A stretch of DNA of 64,000 nt, taken from NCBI GenBank assembly GCA_014904985.1, contig MU128998.1, positions 56,132 to 120,131 on the forward strand, read 5' to 3'. Shown piece after piece: positions 43,573-54,401 of the stretch. A model generated the notes under the pieces. It did no database searches, was not told the origin of the DNA, and saw nothing but the letters and a program-made list of their open reading frames with translations. The position numbers and the translations under genes were made by a program. The DNA comes from Hydnum rufescens UP504. Taxonomy: Eukaryota; Basidiomycota; Agaricomycetes; Cantharellales; Hydnaceae. The first letter of the stretch is position 1; each line of letters opens with the position of its first letter.

Positions 43573-44104
43573 CCAAAATATACTGTACTGTAGCATTAAC
43601 TTATTTTGATCTAATATTAATATTGGTGCTTCAATTCAAGTCAAAGCCCTGGACCCCAGGACCCCAGGATTCCACACGCTTTGCTTCCACTAGCCGAGGT
43701 GAGGGAATAGTGAAGATCAGTATTACTAGAAGGGGCAGCTGAAGCTGTCGCTGACCTTGCTTGACTAATTCAAGAGACTTCCCCAGTGCTAATATATTCA
43801 ACGGTCCAAAGGATATGGATAGGATTAAGAGCCTGAGGTCAAAGAGTGTTTGGCAACTCACGGAGATACCGACTCATTTGATGCACTATTCACATAGGAC
43901 ATACAGTCACTGCCACAGTGTCAGGATGATAAGGTTATGGAATTTCAAAAGGTAACCGTACCTCAAATTGGCTATCAAGTTCTCTTCGGCTGTGGAGTTT
44001 TTGATCTTACATCAACACGGAAGTCATATCAACATTTCCTAGTCTCCCTTCGCGGGCTACGTAATTTGCTGCCATGACTGTTGGAGTAGGCTACGGCGGA
44101 TTAG

Positions 44105-44325
44105 TGTCACGTGCCCACTTGTGGGCGGCCTCTATTGCTCTTCTCGCCCGCTCTAGGGCCAACCCCTTTTATTATATATAGCATAGGTACTACACATAGT
44201 TTCCCCACTGGTTTGTACCTCCGCATCTTTGATCTTTGCACGAGATTCTTTACTTCACAAATGACTTGCACGCTCCATGTTGTACAGGCAAATTTTGCTA
44301 ATACGACCTTAGGTAGCACGTGACT
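44105..44325. mobile_element. Possible solo LTR or small MITE
   Basis: The ends TGTCACGTGC (44105) and GCACGTGACT (to 44325) are near-perfect inverted repeats, and a TATATATAGCAT-like promoter motif lies inside at about 44170. Size and termini fit a short fungal solo LTR, but no clear target duplication is visible. Confidence 0.3.
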
Positions 44326-45643
44326 TTACGTGCCCCCAGCCGTTGGAGTGCTTGTGACCTGTGACTGACCCCCGTTTAAGCAGCACACCCATGGAGGCTA
44401 CCCAGGCCCCTAGAGAACAATTCTGATAGTGATGCCGAGCGACCCCACCCGGATGACATTGTTCACGCATCCCAAACAAACACTATGCCGGAGGATGCAA
44501 TCACATAGCAGATAGTGATGATGATAGTGCCAATGATGAAAATGGGCAGTAATGAGTGTGAATACATTGATTAAAGTCCGGACAGGTGGCAGAGGGGCAA
44601 GCGCGAGCTCTAGGGCGAGGCCCTATATCCATATATGGTAATTCAATTCAATTTGTTGTGACCGTCTGAGTCGGCCATTGTGACCTGTGACCGGACCCTT
44701 TTAAGGGTCTCGTGACTGGTGACCACGACCTAAGGCCGTAACACTGCAGTACGATCATCATCTGTATATTGGTTGAGCTGGAAAACTACAATTACAAATA
44801 TTGGCGTGACAGGTCAAAATGGAAAGACTCAGAATCGTACGAATGAGGCAGGATGTGCTTGGAGGGGTACGCTGACATCAGGAAATCCCCCAGAAAGTCC
44901 TGAGGTCCTGAGCAATAGTGCTGCTCAGGATCATCCTGACCACACAGAGCATCTAGACCGTTCCATAGTGTTGCTAGTCGAGAAAGATACCAAGTCAGGG
45001 GACTCAGAGTGGTCAGATTGATTTTTTGGGTCTAGTAATTTCTAGTCATGTGGGTCAGTCTGATCCTGTTGGTCAGCTGGTCTTGGTTAGGTTGTTTGAG
45101 TTCCATATGGGTCTGTAGGGGCCATGGGGCGGGGGCAAATTGTGGCAGTAGATGAATGTAAGTACATGACATTGAATGCTGAGAACCATGGTGGGCATAG
45201 TACTTGGTGAGCTGCAAGATTTATGCTATTTGTGGTGGAACGGCAATGTGGTGCAAGCAAAATTTTCGCTAAGTTCATTCCAAATGGGTAGTTAGGGGGC
45301 AGTCTAAGGACTACAGTATCATGTGGCTGGCTAGTGTAGTTGTATATATCTATATGGCATAGTATGCCCGGGGTAGGCGAGAGGACAGGGGTTCGATTTC
45401 TGAGGTATGTAGATGTTTTGATCATTCTTATATCAACTCCGCTGACCCCCCTGAGCATAATAAGCTGCCTGACTTCTAGACTTGGAGACCAGATGACCAG
45501 ATGAGCTTCTCAGGAAGCTCATGAGAGGGACACCTTCTTGTGTTGGGTCTGAGGCTCAGGAGGGTCCTGAGCCTCAAGACCCCCCTGAGAAACCGAGGGA
45601 GTTTCCTGATGGATCAGTCCACAGGCTGGTTGAGTTCCACGAT

Positions 45644-46582
45644 CTACGCTGCGCGACGCTCGCGACCGCTGCGGAGGTAGAGCGCGGCACGCAGCTCCAG
45701 GAGGGGGTCGTCCGATGGTTCAATCCCTTGTACTCGCGGAATTGGATCGAAAATGATCTGTTTCTGTTCCTTAGAGTCGTCCTCGACAAACGCATTCAAG
45801 GTGACCTTTCCGAGGTCCAACACTTGGCGCTCCTCGGGCCACGCGACGGTCGCATCGTCAACCGTATCTCCTTCCTCCGCAATCTGTGCCAAAAGTTGGA
45901 AAGATACAGGACCTTGGCTGATACGCGTATTGAGTTCGTTGTACAGGAAATCAGAGCCCTTGGTCTTCGTCGTAGCATCGTCGAGGTGGTCTACGCCCCC
46001 ATCAGGCGCAAAACGATAGCGAGCGAACTGTGCCTTTCCGTCCTTGTTTGTGAATTTGTACGCATGAACACCATAGTAGGCTTCGCGCGCGAAGCTTGAC
46101 GGGGACGGTCTCGGCGTGTCGACGAATAGACGGGTGGCAGGATGTGCATCAAGGAAGGTGTCGAGGGGAGATGGAGAGGGACCGCCGTCTGGAGACGCTA
46201 CGCCGGCACGCATGAACTCGAGGAACTCTTCCCCAGTGCGAGTGGCGAAGCCATTAACAGAATGACTGATGATATCGGCGCGTCCACGGTCTCCAAGATG
46301 GAATCGGAGGGAAAGAGCGCGAGGATTGGCCTTGGGATTGCTGTCGCGGATAAGGGGAACACCCGTCGCGCTGGAGAAACGCACAGTCACCGGGGTAGAT
46401 GATTGATTGAAATGCGGTGCGCTGGAGAGTGTGGGAGCAGAAGAGGAAGGTATGAAGGTGCCTGTGAGCAGCACTCCTCGAGCATGGTTAGGACGAAGGC
46501 CTGGATTTTTTCCAAACTGGCTCTGGAATTGGGTTATCAGGTCTTGACTCAACTTGGTGAGGTTCTCGTTGGTGGGAGACAT
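45644..46582 (-). CDS. Catalase-related peroxidase (short, single-domain), 312 aa
   Basis: This is a single uninterrupted frame with an ATG start and TAG stop. Catalase-fold landmarks are present: the distal His in PNHARGVLLTGTF, ARFSSATGVPxxRDSNP-like TVRFSSATG, SVNGFATRTGEEFLEF, and the C-terminal heme-ligand region GIEPSDDPLLELRAALY with a tyrosine followed by RSGRERR. The length (312) matches the short catalase-related peroxidases (SrpA-like) rather than the roughly 500-residue classical catalases. It likely uses heme to reduce peroxides or organic hydroperoxides. It has no intron and no visible targeting signal. It sits inside a segment missing from the sister repeat copy, which makes it a candidate accessory gene. 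Horizontal origin is possible but unproven. Confidence 0.88.
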   Translation of the reverse strand: MSPTNENLTKLSQDLITQFQSQFGKNPGLRPNHARGVLLTGTFIPSSSAPTLSSAPHFNQSSTPVTVRFSSATGVPLIRDSNPKANPRALSLRFHLGDRGRADIISHSVNGFATRTGEEFLEFMRAGVASPDGGPSPSPLDTFLDAHPATRLFVDTPRPSPSSFAREAYYGVHAYKFTNKDGKAQFARYRFAPDGGVDHLDDATTKTKGSDFLYNELNTRISQGPVSFQLLAQIAEEGDTVDDATVAWPEERQVLDLGKVTLNAFVEDDSKEQKQIIFDPIPRVQGIEPSDDPLLELRAALYLRSGRERRAA

Positions 46583-47411
46583 GGCAGCTTGGGGATGAAG
46601 CCTTGGAGATCAGCCCTAGTTATATCGTTCGTTTATGCCCAAACGGGAGGTGTCTAATTTGCAAATAGCCATATTGCAGCAGAAGCCATGACTCACGGCC
46701 CTGATATCGGCTCAGGCTTGTCAACGACGGATATGACAGAGCGGAGTGATTTCTACTTCAATACAGTAATGGCACCAAGACGCATCACCAGCGTAGCAAT
46801 TCGCACCTTTTATAGAGACTGCCACACAATCTACAGGCCAAATGTGGTGTCTCTCCAATACCAGCCTAAGCAGCCTTGTCCCGGTTTAAGCGCCTCGGTT
46901 TAAGCGCTCGGGAAGGTTCTCCCGATAAGGCACATTTTTTCTGAAATCTGTCAGACAAGCCGGTGCCTAAATTCCCTGTCTATCTTTATGAAACCAGCTG
47001 TCAATCTCTGTACTCAGAAGATGACATTTTCGGCAGCCACCAGGATGACCTTCCGGGGGATTACTACCGTCTGAGAACCGAGGATGTGAGTGCACCAGAA
47101 AGGAATGAGGGCGATCAAGAAATAGGAAAATCGGGAGACATAAACAGGGCTTTGAGAACAACCCCATTGGCCTCGACATCCCCTCCCATCGGTGGATGCT
47201 GGCCATGTCGTTGTCACTCCGCCATTGTGGGCTCGAGATGAAGTATGTAGGCGGGGTTTCAGCGCCAAAGCACTGGAATTGTTGCTGAAGTACCTAGACG
47301 GGGATGCAGGCGGAAAGCATAGAGGCGAAGGGATACGAGCAAAAAGATATGGGCGGATAGACCTGAGCGGGATAGACTCGTGACCAGTCTTCCTCAGCGG
47401 AGAACGGCAAC
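46583..47411. other. Catalase upstream region, no supported gene
   Basis: This region contains only short ORFs. A minus frame at 47014-47436 encodes an arginine/serine-rich start resembling a mitochondrial presequence (RPYLFARIPSPLCF, PSRYFSN), but its only ATG lies inside the inverted repeat of the neighbouring MITE, and no domain follows. Confidence 0.3.
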
Positions 47412-47413
47412 TA

Positions 47414-48264
47414 AGATAGGAGTCATCCATACTCATCCGGTATCATGTGACTTAACTTCCTAATTTTCCCTCTCGCTACTCCTCTTTAACACCACAATTT
47501 TTGGGATTGTAACACCATAGAACATGAGAGTATATGAGTATCTACAAATCTATGGTTTCAAATTTTTGATTGGTTGAGAATTGCAGGAGGAGAAGGGAGT
47601 TCTTGGATGAGGAAAAGTATAATTGTGAAAGTTGCTTAGAATCTGATTCTAAGGAAGGCATTTTTCAGCTTGAAAAATTTCAACGCATTGGGTGGCTATT
47701 TTAGGCATCCGGCAAACTCCGTAATACAGTTTGAATTTGGTATGCACGGCTTGCCATTGGCAAAATCTGTCCCTATTGCTAATGCCATGTAGGAAGAGAG
47801 CCAACCTGCTCACATTGCAAATTTTGGGGCGCATGCCCAAAAGAAGGTAAGTGCTATTGATCACAATCTTATGAGTCCAGTATTGCTGCATTGGAATCAG
47901 TTCTGCTCATCTCTATATGCAGGTGAGCTCTATCATCATCTGTCTAATTCAGTTCTTTCTTATTATTATGATTATTATTCTCTAGGTTTGTAAACTGCCC
48001 TATGGTTTATGGATGCATATTGCAAGGGTCTTAATGGCTCACAAGCACTGTGGGCTAATAAGAAGTACTGCGGGCATTGCATACTCCCCAAGTCTCTTAT
48101 GGCTGATTTGGAAGTTGCCTAGGATCCTGGGATAGTAGTAATAGCATGAATACAAAAATTATACTGTCCCCACCTGTATGGGAGAATTTTCAGCGCACAG
48201 CCCTAACCCTAACCTATTATATAATCACCACGTGATACCGGATGAGTATGGATGACTCCTATCT
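47414..48264. mobile_element. 851-bp MITE with 36-bp TIRs, TA target duplication and empty site elsewhere
   Basis: The left terminus AGATAGGAGTCATCCATACT (47414) and its mirror ending at 48264 match over about 36 bp with one mismatch. TA flanks both sides (47412-47413, 48265-48266). Joining the flanks gives GAACGGCAAC-TA-CCGAAAGAAG, which corresponds to GAATGGCAAC-TG-CCGAAAGAAG at 55406-55425 in repeat copy B, an unoccupied site. No transposase is encoded; one 80-codon minus ORF (47649-47891) is unassigned. Confidence 0.9.
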
Positions 48265-48266
48265 TA

Positions 48267-49434
48267 CCGAAAGAAGGTGGAAGCTCCGTTTTCGGAACAA
48301 TTTAACTTATGTGACCCCGCAACTGCCACGCTCACTGAGGTCAGTTGGGTCGAGTCTGTCTCAGTTTGGAAACTATGGTCTTTACGGATCCCTTTAGGCT
48401 GATAGGTATTTGTTATCTCCTTGAACTGACCACCGTAGGATGCATTTGGCGCTGTGCTGCTCCAGTAGGAACGCCCAACTTGCACCCCTTTCCTGGGACC
48501 TGCAAAACATACAGCCTGGTGCTAGTGCTCTGACGAAAACCGGTACAAGTCTGCCTCTTGTTTCGACATACAAGGAAGAATGCGAAACGACCATATTTGT
48601 GCCTCCCGACTGTCAGAATTTACTGCGGATAAATGCGAACTAGGTTCAATCTCTACAGAATAATCCTATATAGCAATCCCCCCGCATCCACATGGAGTCG
48701 AAAGTAGAACACCCAGTCCTGGGACAGCAAATATCAATCGCGCGGACTCTTCTCTAGAACAATTCGCTCCTGTTCTTTGCCTCTCGCTTTTATAGGGCCT
48801 GAATTTCAGCCTTCCCAAATATCTCGTTGCCTCTCTCCGTCCGGATCATAGTGTCGCCATACTGCTTGAGAAGCTATTGCTTAGAGCCCTGCTTTTCTGC
48901 TTCGTTTGTAGCGGGCGTAGGCACGATAATTACATGGCGACCAAGGGAACGTTAGCACCTCCCACCATCGGCAGTTAACATGGCGGGAGTGATTTCTCGT
49001 CAACTCCGCCCCTATATCCTCGGGGAGGCTCCTGGCGAGCGAAAGGGACCAAGCAGTATGTCTCGTTAAAGTCTGAAGTTTGTGGAGAACTACCCCTTGC
49101 TAAGAGTGCGTCAGGGGTCAACCATGTACGTATTCACCCACGACGTACGGCGTGGCGTGGCGGAACAAAAAATCCATATTGGACGCGAATAACCAAGAGC
49201 GCGTTACAATGGACTGGAGTTTCCCCCTTCCCCCCTGAGCCCATCCCACGGCTCTATGAAGATTTCTAATCCGAGGTCACCGCATCGGACACCACGTTCC
49301 GAGCGGAAACAGAAGATCCTCGCCCCCTACACTCTTTTCTGTGCTGAGACCAAACAACCAAACCAGGGGCTCAGAGATGACCGAAACTGAATCAATTCAT
49401 CTCACCTCACAGCATTGAGGATGCTGACCGCCAC
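48267..49434. repeat. Long dispersed repeat, copy A right part
   Basis: It is collinear with 55417-56724 (blocks GGCTGATAGGTATTTGTTATC, CTCGGGGAGG, CACAGCATTGAGGATG). Homology ends at about 49434, one to two bases after the point where the copia LTR enters copy B. No gene is apparent. Confidence 0.7.
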
Positions 49435-50290
49435 GATGAAACAAAAGCGAAAACCCTTGACAGTCACATGCACCTTCTCAGCCCACTCCTAACTGTAACA
49501 CACTCTTTTGGAAGAAGTGATCTTCTCATTTCTATGCCATAACAATTATGAGAACCACCTTGTTTGTCTATACCGAATCACCTTGTTCCTGTATGTAAAA
49601 ACTGATGCCGCAATGAAGAAGAAAACATGCAAATCGTCTTGTAGCGAAGACCTCCTGAATAATACTACTCTACCGAATTACTCAAGGCGTTCTAGGAGCG
49701 AGTTCACGTAACGAGTGATTGGCGGCTGTTCCGAGATACGCATTCAGTTATTGGGGAATTCGGGACCCTGGAGGATGTGCGGCGGTTGTATAGAATGGTC
49801 AGCATGGCAAATGTAGCTAACACCCAATACGAACCACCGGTTTTATGTCCACAGCATCGTTTACCACCGCTGTGATATTTATCCTCGTACCCTGGAACCC
49901 TTCCTAGAAAAACGGACAAGTTCCGATCACTGTCAGTCAGCATCACCACCTAATCACCCCGACGATACGAAAGGCACGATATGTGCAACAAGACGTACAT
50001 TTCGATGATCCCCCGCATTCTGTCCCATTCTCTTTTTAATTGAGCCGATTAGTTCAAGGGGGCTCGGTGTAGCAAGCCTCGCCCGCAGTCTCGTTCGCAT
50101 GTGTAGACTCCAAGGCCAAATATAAAATTAAGTCGTCCATCATCGCATGCATAACGAGGCACACCATAGGGACGTACTTGGCAAGCATGGTGATGCAATA
50201 GCACGTACCCAGCGGCTAGAACAGAATCAAGGAATTAGTCTTGCATAGACATATAGTACTCATTCACGAACGAAGAGAAGATTGAAAAAT
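49435..50290. other. Non-coding stretch between repeat copy A and the DUF6534-like gene
   Basis: Only short ORFs occur. The part 49570-49800 resembles the 43108-43310 portion of repeat copy A. Nothing else is recognised. Confidence 0.4.
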
Positions 50291-50299
50291 CGAGTAACC

Positions 50300-52005
50300 T
50301 ACCATGGCGATAAGTTCACTAATATGGAACCCATGCTTAACAAACTACGCCCATAATTAGTTTAGCACCAGCATTACCATACTGCAAAGTGAAATGAAAT
50401 GACTGAAATGCACCATTGCAAGAAGGGAACATGAGAGAACACTAGTGATCAACCCCGTACTGATGGTGTACAATGCCATACGGTTGATTACCGAATCAGT
50501 CCTGTGCCATGGAACGAACACATAAGATCATCAATCAGAGAAAGGGACTCATTTAGTGCATGAGTTTGATATGGACAAATGTATGAGGATACGCACTTCT
50601 GGAACCCGGTCCGCCGATGTCGCAATAAGAGTGACATGCATGTTGCAATCACAATATCTGCGGTTGCCTGCAAAGGACATAATCAGACAATTCCATGTAT
50701 CAGCGAAGGCAAGTGTGTGTGAGTTAGAAACAAGGGCAGACAGATTCTGGCCAAGACACACTTGAATAGCGAGGGATGACACAGCAAGCCATGTTCCCTC
50801 CTTGACTATCACTTTAAGCTCTTGATTCACCTGCCTACAGCAGTGAGACACAGCCAAATCAGACCAACAAGTTGTTAGCTGTGGCCCGCCGAAGAGATAC
50901 GGGGATACGTACACTTTAACGTAGAGTGCTGTAGTATGCTAAAACATTGATTTGATCGGAAGACAATAAGTCACGGCCCATCGGACATATGGAGATGGTA
51001 CTAACCGGCACCGAATCCTAGGGCGGGAGGGATAAGATGGAAGTGCATCGGAAAGCGATCGTAATCAGCCAAGACTAACCAAACTGAAGAAATACAAGGG
51101 CTTGCTACAAAGTCGTAGTGCATGACTGTTAGATTGATCTATTGTGACGTCAAAGCCACAACCCACCACAAGCACTCCAATATAGATATTGGCGCTCACT
51201 ATGGAAATCAAGGGGAAATACAAATGCAATACTTCTCCAACGAGGATATGTAGCAAGACCTACGAGAATAGACGCGATACGCAAAGAATGTTTGGACAGT
51301 GAGTGATGAGCAGACCTTGAAGTAGATAGGGCCAAAGCCAAGATGAGGGCATCCACATGAAGAACCGACTCAGTACTCACGTTGTTGATTAGACCCATTC
51401 CAAATTCCCTATAAGTGTAATTTCATGGACAGAGGGAGTTGGTAGGGAAAGGAACGGTGAACGGTCGTGATACACCCGATACGCACCACGTTTCCCACTC
51501 CAGAGCCGAAGGATTATTGCAATTTGCGACGGACCACCGATATACAGTCTGGGTGGAGCATGCGCTGTATAACATACATGGTGTCGGCCAATAGCAAGTC
51601 TCCACATTATTCCCCGGAAACAATTGAAGAGCACCAAAAAGGGGACACCAACAGTTTAAAAGCTTGCAACACCCTTTACAATGGAAAATGAGGAATATGG
51701 CTCGAAATATACGTGTGTGCAATGCTCACCATAAAAGGCCCACCTGGGAAAGGGATAGATAATGGGCGATGAACGCACATTTCAAGGAAATATGGAGAGA
51801 AGTACCGCCAGCTTCAATGGCCTTGCGTCATTTGGGAACGCATTATAATACGTAGAGGTCTGAACAGTGAGGACACCGAAGCATCTACAAAGTACATTAG
51901 GCCAGCGCTGTCTTGCCCATGCTTAAGGCTGGAGGAGACTAACAAAGCGGTGAGGAGGATGCCAACGAACGAGCCAGCTAAGATGTTGACTTGGCTGACA
52001 TCCAT
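50300..52005 (-). CDS. DUF6534-like multi-pass membrane protein, possibly eroded
   Basis: Exon 1 (52005-51944) starts MDVSQVNILAGSFVGILLTA, a typical beginning of this basidiomycete family. After an intron (51885-51943) exon 2 reads FGVLTVQTSTYYNAFPNDARPLK. Towards the end, ADIVIATCMSLLLRHRRTGFQ and, after another intron, MALYTISTGLITSVLSCSLLAM match the conserved TM6-TM7 region with the HRTGF-type loop. The middle (51.0-51.8 kb) is poorly resolved, with a frame break near 51810 and no convincing exon chain. The family forms seven-helix membrane proteins of unknown function, often in large paralogous groups. Identification is from recollected family patterns; start and stop are approximate. 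Confidence 0.5.
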
Positions 52006-53527
52006 TATCGCCATAATGAATGGAAAAGAGGGCGTGGATTGGGGAAGGAAATGGAAGCTCAGATGTGCTACACAGTAGCCCACGTTATTAGAATCAAGCT
52101 AAATGAACTATCAAGGCGAACAGTATAGGAGATCGCATGGTTGATTCTTGGGCGGCTCCACAGATTGCGATAACTCCATGTTATCGCCATATCCGTACAC
52201 CAGCATAGACCGACGGGGGTGGAATTAATGAGGAAACAGTGATCCGGAACCCTTGCGTATACATTTGCTGTGCGGTGTGGCGCCGGCGAAATCCGCAGGC
52301 AAGGGCCGACATTCAGCTCCAAGTACGGTGCCTCCGCATGCACAATGACCACGGGGTAGAAAAGAGTGCTCGGATCCATACTGCATTTCTTTGAGCAGGC
52401 GACAGATAGATCCCGGTTCCTTCCCCAACGAAGAGTGATGAAATTCTTGTGTACACGGCGGTTAGACACTCTCGGTGGCTAGATCGGTCCAGCCACCCCG
52501 CCCCATTCCTCTCGGCGTATTACCAAGTTGTAGCGGTTATCAGAGGCCTCACTGTCCACCACCGGTAAGATGCCTTTATGCCCACGATCCTAACCACTGT
52601 GTTCGACGGATCAGAGGATAACTTTGCACAGGGTGCCTTCCAGTTTTATTAAAGCGGAAGCCGGTTAGATCTGTTACAAGAGGACCTTTTTAATTTTCCA
52701 GACCGTCATCAACGATTTGAGCTGGGAAATCGCGACCTATTGCCTTGTGGAATTTGTAAGAACCAAAAATAGAGCAAAATACCAGATTGCGAACTGTGGG
52801 TTACTTTGGACTCACACGAGGGGCTTTTACTTTAAATTTAACTAGAAGGGAACATTCTAATATAACCTTGTCCACAAATCACTCAAATTGTTTACCCCTA
52901 AATTGGCCATCTGCAAGAAATAAACAAATGCTGCCCATCGTTACATTCTCTCCCCAGGGTCAGCATTCATACGCGCCGCAGATAGTGATTCTACGGCTCC
53001 ATCTCCCCATCCCTCTTGACAGTATCTGAAATGCAAAGAATTTCGAAGCATCGTGATGGCATGAGTCGACTGTGGTTGGTCTATTTCATATAACATAGCA
53101 CATCGGACTATTTTCAGGTAACGACTGGACTCGTAGGGCTCGGCATTTACTGTAGGTTGGTTCGACCGAGTTGAACTTGTGCCTTGAGATCTAGGCGCCG
53201 AGCGTCAAATCGACCCACCTTTACTTGCGTTAACCTAGGGTCTTGAGAGATCCAGTAAAGAGAGCGTCATCAAGGACCCCCTCATGCACTGAGACTGGGG
53301 AAGCAATTGCTCTCATCCGACCACCCCAGTGGAGACGAAGTGTTTGGCCGATGAACGAATGGGTACAGACTCACTAGCCCCTCGACCACTGAAATTAGCA
53401 CACACAATGAAAACACCAATAAACGAAGGCGTGCATCAAATCCAGGGCGCAATATCTTGCATACATTAAAACTGCATTGATAAAGCAAAAAGAAATTCCT
53501 ATGAAACATGGCCCGACACACAAATAT
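52006..53527. other. Intergenic region without supported gene
   Basis: Short ORFs occur on both strands, including a 133-codon minus frame at 52068-52469. None shows a recognisable motif or splice-consistent continuation. I see nothing further that can be supported. Confidence 0.4.
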
Positions 53528-54398
53528 TTAGACCGCCTCGATACTATCGCTTGTATCCACCGGCGGTGATTTCCCACCTCCACTGTCGATGGGCTTCTCT
53601 GGATGGTCTAATGAATAGGCGTCTTCCTGTTTTGATATGAAGCGTTAATCCTTAAAGTATTGCAACACAAACAAACACCCACTTACCCCGTGTATCGCGT
53701 CGTCACCAATCACCAGATCCACCTCAGACATGCGTAGCGGCATGCGCAATACATGTTTGATAAACAGAAGGATCCGGGACGTCCAACAGTGTTCCATCCA
53801 ATGACAAAACAAACAGCAGTAAGTTGCCTGTATAGTCGTCAATACAAATATCCTAAGCAGAACAACGATGGAAGGATGAACGCGACGAATACATACCATC
53901 CGATCTGTTTGCCATTCCCATCTATGCTCCTAACGGGATTATTTATATTAAACGCAGCATCACCCTCCGACGTCCACAATATCTAGACCAAGAAACCAGC
54001 GCAAACACCAGCAACCAAATGGGTGTGGAAGACACCCAAGGTATCATCGACGTGGTGGGAAAGAGAAAGCTTCTTTCCCGCGATATTCATCGTAACCCAA
54101 TGCCGATAACGATCGCACCCCAACCAGCAACTACACCAGCAGCGGGGGCAATGGCAACCAGACCGGCGGTCATGTCATTGACTCCGCCAAGGACGGAGGG
54201 TTTCTTGTAGTAGATTGTGTCCCACATAATCCAGACCAAGGCTGACATGGCGGTAGCGATGTTGGTGTTGAGGACGGCGGCACTGGCATCAGTGCTAGCA
54301 GCGTAAGGACCCCCACCATTAAACCCGTTCCAATCACTCCAGAGGATACCTGGGCCCACTAGGACGAGGAGGATATTGTGAGGTTTGTGTTCTAGGGC
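53528..54398 (-). pseudogene. Ammonium transporter (AMT/MEP family), 5'-truncated
   Basis: From the 5' side, the frame starts abruptly at ALEHKPHNILLVLVGPGILW and continues through WNGFNGGGPYAAS, VLNTNIATAMSALVWIMWD and GGVNDMTAGLVAIAPAAG. After an intron come VDDTLGVFHTHLVAG (second pore histidine), RSIDGNGKQIGW, then ILLFIKHVLRMPLRMSE and a soluble tail ending DSIEAV at 53528. These are the C-terminal six to seven helices of an ammonium channel. The N-terminal half, including the first pore histidine, is missing: upstream of 54398 lies the dispersed repeat. An in-frame TAG also interrupts GFLV-ILWTSEG near 53985. It is therefore almost certainly non-functional. Confidence 0.8.
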
Positions 54399-54401
54399 AC
54401 G

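Larger units (their letters stand above)
43573..47394. other. 3.8-kb segment present in repeat copy A, absent from copy B
   Basis: Copy B runs continuously where copy A carries this extra block. It contains the single-exon catalase-like gene (45644-46582), a possible solo LTR (44105-44325) and otherwise unassigned sequence. The stretch 44330-45640 shows short inverted CCTGAG/CTCAGG motifs but no supported gene. Neither end shows clear terminal repeats, so insertion and deletion cannot be told apart. Confidence 0.55.

Noticed and set aside
45330..45420. Possible tRNA (GGTTCGATTTC resembling a T-loop)
   Set aside because: No matching acceptor stem, D-arm or anticodon arm could be built around it.
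47014..47436. Minus ORF with a mitochondrial-presequence-like start
   Set aside because: Its only ATG lies inside the inverted repeat of the MITE and no recognisable mature domain follows; more likely chance or an eroded exon.
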